A stretch of 64,000 bases of DNA, taken from positions 124,001 through 188,000 of the forward strand of contig OY730169.1 in assembly GCA_963422465.1 (NCBI GenBank), written 5' to 3'. The position numbers were made by a program, and so were the translations under genes. The notes below the pieces were generated by a model, which saw only the letters and a program-made list of their open reading frames with translations, did no database searches and was not told the origin of the DNA. Below, in pieces: positions 41,822-53,974 of the stretch (positions are counted from its first letter, which is position 1; every line of letters starts with the position of its first letter). Source of the stretch: Lichina pygmaea. Lineage: Eukaryota; Ascomycota; Lichinomycetes; Lichinales; Lichinaceae.

Positions 41822-44800
41822 TCACGCCCGAGAAGATGCTATGGGCCTCTTGGTTTTGGTAGTGCTTTTCGTTGCGCCGTTCACGGCTATCGGTTTTTTG
41901 CTGATGGGCTGTTTTTGTTGTTGAAGCTGGCGCTGGTGCTGATGCTGATGCTGATGCTGATGCTGATGCTGATGGGTATGATGCTCGCTGCCGCCGACGT
42001 GCAAGCCGCGAACGAAGAGCTCGCTGAGGGCCTCGAGCGCGGCGACGAAGATGCCGAGCAGGCTCGCGATGAAGAAGTGCGAGATGCTGGTTCCGATGTC
42101 GAGCCAGCTGCCCTCGTCGCGGACCATGAAGAAGAAGGTGAGGGTGACAATGTCGCCGATGGCGGAGACGATCATGAAGAGGGCCGAGGGCGCGACGCCG
42201 AGCCGGCGGTTCAGGATGCCGAGGTTCACCGACACGACGACGAACGGGATCAGCAGCTTGACGAGCAGCAGCGCCCCCTGCGAGAACGGGTTGAAGATCG
42301 GGATCAGCCGGTACACGCTGTCGAGCGAGAAGGACGCCACGCTCGCTATGTTCCCTGTGCTGAAGAAGGCCGAGTGGATCAGGAACAGGAAGAAGAGCGC
42401 GATGCGCGCGTCGGACAGGGTGAGGGCGCGGTAGGTGCTGGTGTTGGCCTCGGCGGTGTGCTGGCCGAGGGCATCGAGACGAGTGGTCGTCGCGGCGAGA
42501 GCAGGTTCGAGAGGTTTGAGTGAGGACGTCGCCGTCGATGGCGGCGGTTTTGCGGTGGGGTCGGGAAGATCGAGGGCCGGTTGGTCTGGTGCTCCGGCAG
42601 CAGCACCGGGGCTTGCGGCATGCTCATGGATTCGATGCTCGAGCCTGACCCAGGTGACTAGCGTGACGCAAAAGGCAACGTAAAAGAGACCTTCGTAGGA
42701 GATGGTCAAGATGACGAAGACGGGTGAGAATGTCAGGAAAACGACGACCAGTCGATCGAAGTAGTCGGTGCTCGGCTGGATGGCGTGGAGAAGCGGAACC
42801 AACACGGAGCATACTGCGGGGATCACAGTCAGCCGCCGAGTTCGCGAACGGTGACCCATGCTACCGGTGCAAGATGAGCTGCAAAGTGCGTACTGGAGGC
42901 AACACTTACCCAGGACAAGCCATCCCACGACTTGAGTGCCGAGCGGAAGGCCCCTCTTGGCCTGCAGCGACGCGACGCTGGAACGTGTCACGAGCATTGC
43001 CAATGCTACGAGGCCGGTCTGCGAGATGGTAAGCGCTAGACGCGAAGCAGTCTCCCACAGCACCAGATATGCTGACCTGAACGCCAAAAACGATGCGAGA
43101 GAGCTGGCTCAGCGGGGTACGAGCTCTTGGGTTATCACGATCGCGTGGTCGACTGAGGACTTTCTCCCCGTAAACCAGGTACGCGACGCCAGCCAGGAAC
43201 ATGAATGCACCTCCAAGGAGACTGATGTTGTGGTCAGCAAGCCCAGCACGATCGATCTGCCTTCGGGCCATGGACTCACATCAGATTGATGTCCTCCGCT
43301 TTCACGGCAGAAAGTAGCGTAAAGGTGCTCATGAAGATGCAAGACAGCGCCCAGCTGACCAGCAGTAGCACATTCTCCCTCATGAAATCAAGCCCGTAGC
43401 TCGCCGGCCAGACCGCCGCGAGCAGGTAGCATACCGAGTACATTTCGCGGTGAAAGTATCCTTGCGCCTTGTGCGAGAACAGCATCAGCAGCTGTTGCCA
43501 ACGGCAGGAGCCTCGTCCGCCCAACAGGAAGCGCACTCACAAAAGCCTCGAGCAACGCGATGAACATCAAAGCCTTGGCTCCAAAGCCAATGTAACCACC
43601 CGCGTCGTTGATATGGCCCAGAAGTACGCCTCGGCTCGCCACAACGACTTTTCTGCGCGCGATGACCTCCTCCCAAAAGACGACGGGGAACAGCGCGTAC
43701 GCGTAGTACGTCCATGACGACCGCTGCATCCAGAGAAGAGCGTAGAGGGCCGCCAGGGCCGCCCCGAAGGACACCATCACCGCTTGGCTCCTGACCATCT
43801 CGGTCCGGCCACCCAAGACGTGGAGATCGAGCACCGTGACCAGCGCAAAAGCAATCCAGCCCAGGTAACCCAGCGCCACCAGGGTGCGCAGAAAGAACCA
43901 GTCGTAGCGCTGGAGGTAGCGAAGACCCCGCAAGCCTTGCTGGATCAGGTCCAAGCCCTTGAATGTTGCCTCCTCCGGCATGTCTGCATCGATCGAGCGG
44001 CGGATGTCGGCGAGCTGGTCGTCGATGAAAGCGCTGCCGTCACCCGCCAGACCAGGATAGGGGCTATATCGGAACTTGGTCGCCCGTTTGTGCTCCTCTT
44101 TGACCCGGTACATCTCCAGTATCTCGCGTGCGTTGACGAGGACGGCCTCGGCCCTCTCGCGCGCGTCGGCGGCGAGGTAGTTCAACGGGAGCTCCCCGAC
44201 GGAGTTGACCGGATACTCGAGTCCTGCAAGGTGCGCCATGAGGGCCGCGATGTCCGCTTGCGACACATCGTTTCGTTGGATGTGGTCGAGCCCCCAGTCG
44301 GCCGAGAAGCCGTCTTCGTGTCCGGCCGCGAGAGCAGCCTCGTCCTTGGCCTCTACAGGCCTGGCAACGCCGGCTCCCCAGGCGATCAGGGGAGTGCGGG
44401 TATTGTCCGGGTGACCGTCACCGTGGCTCCCCCAGTCGCTCATGCCATGGTCTGCCGTGAAGACGTAGGCGGTACGTCGATCACCGTAGAAGTTGTCGAT
44501 CAGCCTGGTCATCTCCTCGACGCCCTGATCCACGACCTTGATGTTGTGAAGATATTCTTTCGAATAGGGCCGGTACGCGTGGCCCGCAGTGTCCAGGCCG
44601 AGCAGGTGTAGGAAGAACACGATCTTATCCTCGCGGAGACGGGCGTCGAGGGTGGCGTTCCTGGCCGCCGACGCGAAGAAGGCCTTGACGTTGTCGAAGA
44701 CCCACGTATCCAGATGGGTGGAATCTACCGGCACAATCAGCACTGTGCGCGAGCCGCGGCATGAGGCGGGGATTGTTGGGACGTTCGAAATCATGATTTC

Positions 44801-45542
44801 CATGAAGCAGAGCCTGGTCTAAGCTCCAATAGCAGCAACCTAATCTACATCTACTCTGCCGACGGCCCATTCTCAACCACTCACCCTGCGTATAATCCTC
44901 CGCCTCCTCCGCGTAGACCTCGGCATCGATGCGCCCCGGTACCGCGCCCTCCTTGAACATCGGCAAGATGTCCGGGCTGCCCCAGCTCCATGTGTGCCTG
45001 CTGCGGTTGAAGACGCTGTCGAAGTTGACCGGGTTCAGCTTCCAGCCCGTCATCACGGCCGAGACGTCCTCGTATAGCCCAGCTATCAGGGCGACGTGGC
45101 CCGGACGAGACTCGGTGGGCACGCGGGTGTGCGACACGCCGAAGGTGCCTTCGGTCAGCACACGCGAGCGCAGGAAAGGTGCCAGAGGACGCGGTATCAG
45201 CGCTTCAGGATCGTCGGGGTCGCTCGGGGACGGATCGGGGAAGGATTGGAACGCCTTGTCGGCGCGTAGGCCATCTCCTGTGTAGCGCAAGAGTCCTGTC
45301 AGCATGGCGTCCCTGGAGATCTTCTAGCAAGGGGACAATGGGGCAGAAGATGATTGAGACCCACCAACGATGAGCACCAATCTTCTCGCAGGCGCCTCCT
45401 TGCCATCCTGTCTCTCGACCTGGAAAGCCCGCATGCCATGCACGATCGGCGACACAAAGTAGATGTCAAAGATGGACCAGATGTATATCAGATGAAAGAC
45501 GACGGCGATGGCCAAGAAGCCGAGACGACCGATGCGCGCCAT
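41822..45542 (-). CDS. MCD4: GPI ethanolamine phosphate transferase 1 (Mcd4)
   Basis: Seven exons (45542-45365, 45277-44885, 44724-43541, 43491-43280, 43221-43077, 43018-42910, 42813-41822) encode 1070 aa. An N-terminal signal anchor ([20 protein letters not shown]) precedes the alkaline-phosphatase-like lumenal domain. Metal and phosphate-site motifs are visible: [66 protein letters not shown]. The rest is a polytopic PIG-N C-terminal domain with many helices. Family role: in the ER membrane it adds phosphoethanolamine to the first mannose of GPI precursors. Differences from relatives are a Pro/Ala/Thr-rich linker after HEHAAS and a His-Gln alternating tail after the last helix. All seven exons close in phase; joins were chosen to restore conserved segments such as [17 protein letters not shown]. 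Confidence 0.92.
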
Positions 45543-46209
45543 GGCGGCTTCAACGCCGTCGTTCGACGGGGCCACCGGGGACTGCTGTGACCTGCGCGCA
45601 AGAGCTGTCGTCCGGCACGGCGTGGTTCAGCAGCTGTTGCTCGCAGGGGCCGTACTGCGGCTGCTGTAGTTTAGCGGCTGCTACTGGTCGTGCCGTTGCT
45701 GTTGCGCGGCCGCGGTCCACGGAGCAAAATTTAGGACTCGAGGTGGCCGTTGGATGTCGTCCATGGGATATTCTCTTGTGCCATGTTCAAAGAAGAGACC
45801 GAAAGGAGTGACCATTTAATCTCTGTTGAGAGGACGGATCCTAAGGAGAGTACAGGGGCGTGATGGACGTGAACCAAACGACCGAACGACCGAACGAAGT
45901 TTTGTTGTTTGCGATGGTCCGCCTACTGGATACTTCAAAGGCGGCCTTGCGAAACCGGGCATCAATGAAATGGAGATGTCTGAAGAACACCGGTCCACGC
46001 CCTGGAATCAGTGCCAGTGGACGGACGCTTGTTGTCTTCTAGAAAGCAACGCGTCAGGGATGAGATGGAGAGATCAAACCGCTGATGGACATTTCTCTTC
46101 GATCAAACTACGGCTAGCCCTACCAATGAATCGAACGTGAGTCCTGCCAGGACAGAACTTATGCTCCGACACCATCGTCACCATCGCTCGAAGCGTAGAC
46201 ATGCAAAGG
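45543..46209. other. Spacer upstream of MCD4
   Basis: 667 bp between the MCD4 start and the end of the LysM-protein gene, both on the minus strand. It contains the MCD4 promoter. No gene recognised. Confidence 0.5.
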
Positions 46210-47994
46210 TCAATTGCCCTTCTTCCGCATACCCTCGTCCCCCACGTGTTCGCGCGGCGGACCTCGCATCGGAAAACGCTCTCGAAGAGCTCTCTCGACG
46301 TCGGCATCGCTGACGTAATCTGCCCGCGTCGTGGTATCGGCAGCCAGATTCGCGCGCCTCGAAAGCCCGTGGCCGTCGTCGAACCCGGCTGGGTCGAGCC
46401 CATCCGAGAGCTCGATGAGATCCCCCTCCATGCTCGCTCGACATCCAGCAATGCCTCCGGCATTCTCGGCCAAGGTGGTCGCCGCTCTCGACGCCACACG
46501 CTTGACCCAGCCCTCGATGGCGCTGCCGACGTTCTCGAGCCCGGTGGAGACGTTGCTGCCAGCGCTCTCGAAGCTGTCCCGAGGACCCGTCAAGTGCGGC
46601 CCGAGGTAGCGGTTAAGCCCGTCCTGGCCAGGCCCGGGGCTCCTGATGCCGGCACCCAGCGTGCCGACCCCGCCGGGCCCGTGGAGGTGCTGAGCAAAGT
46701 ACGAGGTCGAGTGAGACCGGTTCTTGCTCCCTCGCGATTGAACGGACGAAGCACGGGGCATGTCCAGCGACATCGAGACGCCATCCACGTCGGACGAGCG
46801 TGACTTGCGCCGTCGCGGAGGGAAGTATCCAAGGGTCTTGCGCCGCATGCGCACAATCTCCACCGCTCCAGCCCGTCCGTCGATCATCACCCAGGAGTCA
46901 TGCCTCCAGGGTGGATCATCGGCTCCTTCGCTCAGCTCCGGCAAGTTCATGGATGCCGACGAAGCTTCACTTCCACGTCCGGCTTCGTGCGGGGATGGCG
47001 ACGACGATGACGCCTGCGCGGGGCCCCACATGACCTGCTCGTCTCTCATGTCCGGCCGAGACTCCGGATCGTGTCTCGTAGGAGGCGGAGCCGGTCTTCC
47101 TTTCACGCCACACGCGTGTACCGGCAAGAGAATGGTCTTCCGGGTCTGTATGGGATCGTTCGGCCATAGCCGATTGGCCTTCCGGAAGACAGCCGGTTGG
47201 CAGTGAAAGCGCAGGATGAGACCGGCCACCGTATCCTCCGGCTGGACATGGTGTAGATAGACCAACTCGTCGCCCTCGACTTCCTGCTCTCGCGCCGTCG
47301 ACGGTGCGGGACACGGTGACGGCGCCGGTCCACGATCGTCGGACACCCTCCGTTTGAACCTTTCTGTGGCATCGGCCACGGCTTCTTCGTTCGCAATCAA
47401 TAGGCCATCGCGTCTCTTGGCTCGGACCAGCGCTTCTCGTGAAGCCCTCGTGCCCGCAGCGATGGCATCCTCGGCCACTTTGTCAAGCGGCTTGGGTCCC
47501 CATTGTACAGGCCCACTTGCACCACTCAACCACCTGTTTTGGCCAAGATCCCAGGTTACGTTTCGTCGTCGCTGCCGATCCGACAGACTGCCTTTCGGCT
47601 TGCCGGCGGGTTGAGCATCCGCCCTCAGAACATTCGAAGCGAGCCCTTGTATCGCGGACCAAGAGCTTCCCCAGAGTCCAGATACGAGACTCGGTTCTGG
47701 CTGCCGTCCTCGCCTCGATGCATGCCATTGCTCGACCAGTCCGTTGCTCGATGTCCTCGCTGCAACGACATCTCCGTTTGGCCTTCTGGTCGAGGACGAC
47801 GTAGCCGAGCGCGGCATCGGGGATGCCGTCCTTGATTGCAATGGCGATGAATAGACCGAGCTGGCATGTATGGCGGCCTCATCTTCACTGCCTCGGTGCG
47901 ATCCATTCTCGTTGATGGATGGTTTGAGACGACGATTTCGGGGCCGGGCGCTGGAGGAGTCGGTGGTGGAGGCTGTCGAGACGGCGGGGTCCAT
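46210..47994 (-). CDS. Intracellular LysM-domain protein
   Basis: A single exon encodes 594 aa. The only recognisable domain is a LysM repeat at about residues 246-291 (YLHHVQPEDTVAGLILRFHC, AVFRKANRLWPNDPIQTRK), a form also seen in fungal cytosolic LysM proteins. There is no signal peptide or transmembrane segment, so this is not a secreted LysM effector. Flanks are Ser/Pro/Arg-rich and probably disordered. A conserved-looking patch, DDPPWRHDSWVMIDG followed by VEIVRMRRKTLGYFPPRRRK, lies downstream. Function unknown. The start was placed at the first in-frame ATG; the frame is open for about 100 bp further upstream without an ATG, so a short 5' exon could exist. Confidence 0.75.
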   Translation of the reverse strand: MDPAVSTASTTDSSSARPRNRRLKPSINENGSHRGSEDEAAIHASSVYSSPLQSRTASPMPRSATSSSTRRPNGDVVAARTSSNGLVEQWHASRRGRQPEPSLVSGLWGSSWSAIQGLASNVLRADAQPAGKPKGSLSDRQRRRNVTWDLGQNRWLSGASGPVQWGPKPLDKVAEDAIAAGTRASREALVRAKRRDGLLIANEEAVADATERFKRRVSDDRGPAPSPCPAPSTAREQEVEGDELVYLHHVQPEDTVAGLILRFHCQPAVFRKANRLWPNDPIQTRKTILLPVHACGVKGRPAPPPTRHDPESRPDMRDEQVMWGPAQASSSSPSPHEAGRGSEASSASMNLPELSEGADDPPWRHDSWVMIDGRAGAVEIVRMRRKTLGYFPPRRRKSRSSDVDGVSMSLDMPRASSVQSRGSKNRSHSTSYFAQHLHGPGGVGTLGAGIRSPGPGQDGLNRYLGPHLTGPRDSFESAGSNVSTGLENVGSAIEGWVKRVASRAATTLAENAGGIAGCRASMEGDLIELSDGLDPAGFDDGHGLSRRANLAADTTTRADYVSDADVERALRERFPMRGPPREHVGDEGMRKKGN

Positions 47995-48971
47995 ACTTGC
48001 GTCCTGAGCTGGCACCTTTCGTGCGCCTGGTCGGACGACTCTGTACTCGCTCCTGACATCGATCCAGACTTGTCCTCCTCTTCCACAAGCCTAGCAGAGC
48101 TCCGAAGCCTGGACCCGTCTCAACATGGCTGATGTTGGACTGTAGGCTTGGTCATCGTGGTTATGACCGATCCAGATAGCTGGCGTTTCCGATACCATAA
48201 TCAAGTCACTCCTCTGCTGTGGTGGCAACGCAAGGTACCTCATACATGCCTGAGAGCCGAAAGTGTTGGCTGGTATGCAGACGCCCGCAGGCATGTTTCG
48301 TCAGCGTCCTGTTTCAGCATAGCATCGCGGCAGTACCCTCGTACTCGTCATTATCGAGATACCTTCGACGCCGCTTGATCAGCGGCACGACAGTAGGTAT
48401 AGGTCAGTGTGAGAGGTGATGACTGATATGATTACATAATAGAGTGAGCAGTGCTCTGGTATAACTAGATCCAGACCTGCCAGACTGTCAGCTTAATTGA
48501 CTCCCCAATCACTAGACTCACTTACTTTCATAGTATGTACAGGCTCAGGTGAGATCTCATATTTTATTATAGCAGAAACACTAGCATGGACGTTCATTGG
48601 AATGTGGGAACATAACATACTGGTACGTTACGTACCGTAGAGTTCAACTGTACCGGTGTGGAACACCTTTGTCACATGATGCACCTGTGTCATATCTTCA
48701 TCGGTCTTGAGATCTGTAGTAAACAAATACTGTGTTCAAAGCTAGAAGTATCTATATTCCAAGATTTTAGAAGTGAAACATCCAATGAAGCCTTGGCTCT
48801 ATAGACAAATAACCCTACAGACAGGTATACGCTGCCAACATTAAGCTCTTATACCCCCCCCCCACACACACACAGAGAGAGAGAGAGGCAAGGTGACTTT
48901 ATTTCCAACATCTTACAGCAGCACAGACAACTGTGTCAATCATTTCAGCCAGGTGATATTACGGACATCGA
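47995..48971. other. Spacer between the LysM gene and the FarA-like gene
   Basis: About 1 kb of AT-rich non-coding DNA (notably 48430-48850). It contains a C8 run followed by (CA)n(GA)n at 48856-48889. It should hold the LysM-gene promoter and the 3' UTR of the regulator gene. No other gene recognised. Confidence 0.5.
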
Positions 48972-51900
48972 TCATGATGTCCACTTGGGGTCATTGATGT
49001 TGACCGAACCGGGATCTGGACAACCAAAGGTGTCCGACATCTTCATGCCCTCGGCAAGATCCAGGCTGCTCAAGTCTCCGTTGATGCCAAAGAAATTCAT
49101 CCTGCGGAAGGAGCTCCTTAGTAAAGCCGCCGACGGAGAGTACCTGAAGGGAGTGGGGGGTGGGGGTTGGGGGGGGGGGGGGGGGGGGGGGTGCTTACCA
49201 ATCGTCGACGTTCAACGTCGCCGGCACTGTCAGATTGTTGCCGTTGCTCTTGGTGTTATTGCCCGAGTCTTCCGGGTCGTTGCCGGTCAGGTCAATGCCT
49301 TCGAGCTGACTCGGCCAGATGTTGGTCGAGGCCGGAACGGCGAGCATGGACTGTGATCCCTGTACGCCCGTTGCCGATCCGCCCATCAACGAACCCAGCC
49401 CCTGAGCGTCGAGGTTCCGCTGCGCTAGCGGAGGCGGCGGCGGCGGCGGCGGCGGAATCCCCGAGCCGGCAAGCTGACCGGCGGCATGGATGGACGACGA
49501 CGACAGAGGCGCCGCCAATTGCGGGTCGAGGTTCGGCATGGCGAAGGAGGCCAAGGGCATGTTGCCCGAGTTCTCCGGGAACAGCTGGTCAGGCTGGAAG
49601 TTCTCCCACATGTTCTGCGAGATGGGAGGGGAGTTGCGTGTGACGAGGAACAGGTCGGGCGGGCTGCTCGGGACGGAGAAGGACGGGTTGAAGGGCGTCG
49701 GAGGTCTGGTGATGGAGCGCGACGTGAGACCGCCGATGAGCGTGTCGGTGGTCGGCCGCGGCGGCGGCGCCGAAGTGACGGGCAGGGCCGGTGCGCCCAT
49801 GACGGTGACGAGGCCATGCGCCTGTCCGGCAGGGTCACGTGGCGGCATCGGCGCCGGCGTCTGCGGCCGAGACCGCTCGTACGAGACTTGGGGTGTCGGC
49901 GGACCGTTGGAGAAGGGGATATCCATCTCGTCGAACTTGCGCTTAGGGGGTTCTTCCTGCTTCGCGCCTGCGCTTGCACCCCTCGCCATCCTGCTGTGCC
50001 TCTCCCCCGCCGCCTTCTGCAGTCGGTCCTCCAGCTTCTTGTTGCCCAGGATGTACTCGAACAGCGTATGGACCATCTTCGCGACCAGCCACACCTTGGA
50101 GACTTCCTTGAGGGCATCCATGCACTTGTGAATCCGTTGTTGCGTCGTAAATCTGACCGACGGCACCGACGACCGCATCCGGTAGACGTGCATGATGAGA
50201 GCGGAGAACAGGCTGTAGACGCTGCAGCAGCAAAGGGATGGGAAGTCAGACAAGTGTGTCCCTCCCCCCCACTCCGCGCCCAGGTATCGATTGAGGCAGA
50301 GGGGACCTACATGAATGCGGGACAGTATCGTAGCTGGTCTTCCTTGGAGAGAGTCGACACGATGGAGGTGATGATAGCGGCGGCCTGGAACGCGATGTCT
50401 CTCGAAGGGTACGGCTCGTCGGAGCCGGCGTCCGGTCGATCGGATGTTGCGGCGGTGGCAGGAGGCATGTGGGCGCGATGCAGTAGACACAGAGTGGTGC
50501 TGTCGATCGAAGCCGGATCCCAGGGATTAACGAAAAGAAGGAAGCCCTCCCGCCGGGGATCAGGAGAGAAGCGGAGAATGGCCTGACCACTCACAAATAG
50601 TTGGCATGCAACAACGCCGCCCAGAAGTAATGTCGTGCGGGTTCCCAACGGATCTCGCGCGGACAGTTCTGAAGCCACTCGGCCAAGGCCATGTCGCTGT
50701 GGTTCAGCTCGATGACCGCCTGTCGCTTCGCTTTCGACGACACGGCGTACTGCTGCGAGAGGACGAGCCCCATGATGTCGCACAGCTTGACGTACTGGAG
50801 GAAAAACTTGACGTGGAGAGGCTCGGGTGCGTATTCGGCCGGTTGATCGTCCTCGCCCTCGTCGAAGTCGGCCTCGGAGATCATCTCGACGTCCGAGTCG
50901 TCCGTGTTGATGTGCACGGGGCGGCCGAGGGCCACGGCGACGGAGCGGTCTCGCGTGAAGAGGGTCCACCAGACCCTCTTCCACAGCCGTTTGTCGGCGC
51001 GCTTGAGCTGAGATTTCTCGACGCTGGAGAACCGAGTGAGTTGGCTTCTTCGACCCGCTCTGCCTCGTTCTTCCGATCGGAATGACATGTGGATACCTTC
51101 TGTGCATTCCCGAGCCCTGGGCGACCACGATGGCCACCCGACTCCAGTAGAAGACGTTCTCCGTGACATCTGCCCGGTTCGGTCGAGTCGCGAGGTCAGC
51201 CAACGGGCAACGAGTTTCGACGAGTAGATTCACCGAGTTGCCTCATCGCCTCTCTGAGCTGTGAAGGTCGGCATCTCCTATTACCTTCGGGTCCTTCCCA
51301 GTACCAGCCCATCAGGATCAAGGCCTGAATGATGGTCAAGCGGTCGTCCTCGAAGTTCGCATCGTACAGCGCCTTGGCGCGCTTGTAGAAGGTGATCGCC
51401 GCCGGCGTCGACGAGCCGTTGATGTCCATCAGGCGCGGATTCTTGCACACCCTCGAGCCGGCCAAGAGCACGGCCTGCAGCAACAGCAACGACGGCGGGT
51501 TCTGGGGGTCGCGGTATCGTCGCATGAACCGGCTTCGGTTGATGATGGGGACGACCGGCGCGACCCACTCGAAATAGGCCTCGACCATGTCGTCGCAGAG
51601 GGCCCGATGCGGCAGGAGAAAGGCGCCGCGCCGGTGCAGGATCTCGATCTCGGTGTGGTCGAGGTCCGTCATCCGGGGGCCGCACCGGTTGCCGTTCCTC
51701 GGCAGCGGATAATGCACATTGTCCGTGGTGCCGTGGCGATCCTGGATCAGCAACGACAGGTTCGACGACTCCCCAAGGTATCCGACACGCCCGGCTTCGA
51801 CGATCGGCGCCCTCGTGATACGTTGGGTCATGAAGTCGGCATAGGAGGGGTTGATCCTGTCATCCGGCCGTTCCGATCGCCCTTCGGAGTCGTCGCCGGC

Positions 51901-52841
51901 GGCGGAGTCCCCCTCCGCGTCGTAGTCGGCCACGACGGCCGTCTGCGACGGCGGCTTCTGCGGCGAGTCGACCGCGGCGGCCGCCTCTGCCTGTGTCACC
52001 TTCGTCGGCGAGTGATCCTGTCCCGATCTGACGACATCGCTACGTACGACGGCCCCTTCGCGTCAGCGTCTTCGGGCTCGAACCGGCACGGTACCGTAAC
52101 GTTGGATGTCCCGTTACCTTTCGCATTCTTTGCCTCTTTTCTGTGTCCTCTTTCTTTTGGGCGCCGTGATCTTGCATTCGATGGAGAAGGCGACGCAATT
52201 CGTGCACGGCACCCCGAGGCTGGCGGCATCGCACCGCACCTGTTACACAAACATTTTAGCCAGCCGGCAACGTTCCCACTCCACAGCTTCCCGCTGCCGT
52301 CCAAACACGCACCTTCCGCGCATGGCACGTCTGTGCATCACGGTGCGATCCAACCGGTTAGCCCCAAGCTTAACATCCGAGGTGCCGAGGCAAATGCAGG
52401 CGCGCGGGAGTTGGGTTTCAACGGGGGTTGCTCGAGTTGACAAAAGGGCAGACCCTCGCTCGGGCACCGCGGGGAGCTCTGGCACAACGCCGCGGGGAAG
52501 AGAAGAAGACAGCCAGCAGGGCCGGCGATATCGGTGTCAAAAGCAGCCGCAACGGCAGACGCACCTCACATGCCCTCGATGCCCGTTGTCTGAACCGTGT
52601 CTGGACGTTAGGACCCTAGCAGCTTCTCACGACGACGAGGCCGGTCGGGGTAGGGAGGCTTGGCGCGTGCACGCAGCATCACCATGGTATCTCACCTTCT
52701 GAAGCTTGGATGGCCGGGTTTCTGCGAGTTCGGCGCCTTGGACGTCGTGTCGTTTTCGCTGGCCTTGCTGCCAGGTCCTCGTGAAGGTGGCGGCGCCGGC
52801 GAGCCAGAGTCTTCGGTCTCCATCTGGGCTACTGGTCGCAT
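48972..52841 (-). CDS. farA: Zn2Cys6 transcription factor, FarA/CTF1-alpha type
   Basis: Ten exons (52841-52696, 52589-52565, 52330-52313, 52239-52118, 52027-51285, 51169-51097, 51023-50595, 50499-50311, 50221-49199, 49101-48972) encode about 965 aa. The zinc cluster reads CETCHARKVRCDA, then VPCTNCVAFSIECK, with all six cysteines in place. Introns cut it twice: an 18-nt exon encodes only TCHARK. The fungal-specific regulatory domain follows (SSNLSLLIQDRHGTTDNVHY, ILHRRGAFLLPHRALCDDM, FYKRAKALYDANFEDDRLTI, VTENVFYWSRVAIVVAQGSG, KRLWKRVWWTLFTRDRSVAV). The C-terminus reads DDWMNFFGINGDLSSLDL. Family role: FarA and CTF1-alpha bind CCTCGG-type sites and activate fatty-acid and cutin catabolism genes, including peroxisomal beta-oxidation. 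An ATG at 52823 is an alternative start. Intron 9 contains a C run on the sense strand. Confidence 0.88.
49169..49191. repeat. 23-nt G run inside the last intron of the FarA-like gene
   Basis: Twenty-three consecutive G on the + strand, preceded by shorter G runs from 49155, within a 97-nt intron close to its donor. On the sense strand it reads as poly-C. Confidence 0.93.
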
Positions 52842-53974
52842 CCAGGACGAAAGCCGAAGTCGGCTCTCGTTTGGAAACGGATCGACTGGGCCTAGGTGGC
52901 GACGACCTCGCAACGGAAGTAGCGGTGGCGTTGCCAAGCTCGGTCTTCCCTCTTCCGCTGGTCGCTGTCATCGTACCCCACAGCGATACGTAGATCCAGG
53001 CGAGAGACGATGGTCAGCGAGCATTCAATCCCAGGCACCTCCCACGTCGAGCGATCGACACCATACTCGTAGACTCAGCGCCACTGTCTTTACGTAGCTC
53101 ATACTCGTACATAACGTACTTCCGTAAAGGTCCGTGCATGTAGATCTTTTGGCCCTCCAACCAACCCCCCCCCCCCCCCCCCCCCCTCACCATCCCCCCC
53201 GGCTGTCCTTCACGGCTGACATCCTTCTGCCAGCATCGATTCCCGAGTCACACGGTCGGTTTCAGCCACGATCGGCAAAGAGCTTTCACATGCGTTTTCC
53301 GCACTGACGACCGCGTCCTTGTCTGCGCCAAGATGTGCCCTTCATCCCACAAGAACTGGTCTATTCAAAGAACACTCCGTACGTATCGTGCGTACCTTCC
53401 GTACTGGTCCACTAACTGAGATAGATACGTGCATGTAGATGTCCTGAAGAAGGTCCAGCACCTCAGGCAACGCCTCGTCAGTACCATATATGAGCAGAGG
53501 TCGCAATTCTCTTCAACTTGCTGTTCGTCTCGCTGACTCCGGCCTTACCGTATATCAAAGGTCGTAAGAACTCCGATGGCACGTTCACAGCGGTTTCCGC
53601 AGCACGATTTTGACAGAAGGTGTGAGGCGCAGAACTATCGCGACCCCTCCGCGCCATCCTGCTTCTTTGTACGTACTGTACCTCCGTACATACGTACGTA
53701 CAAGAGGAGTAAAAAATTTGAACCTTGTGCTATATGTTGTAAAGTCTGACCCCCCTTCACGGACCCCCTTAGCGACAATTTTTACGACATCAACTTTTCT
53801 ACGGATTCTGGGCTGACACAATCTTTAATTGTCTAGAGCAGATACATACGTACTGCGAGCACATATGATCAAACTCAACCTCCTGATTCTGCCTGGCTAC
53901 TGTGTTGACCAGATTTACAGTCTGATACCGCTTCCTGGTGGCCTCAAGTGCCGGGATCTTGACAAAGCGATTGT
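52842..53974. other. Promoter and upstream region of the FarA-like gene
   Basis: Non-coding apart from possible 5' leader. It contains a 22-nt C run (53165-53186) and GTAC-type palindromes at 53105-53130, 53375-53405 and 53670-53702. No gene recognised. Confidence 0.5.
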
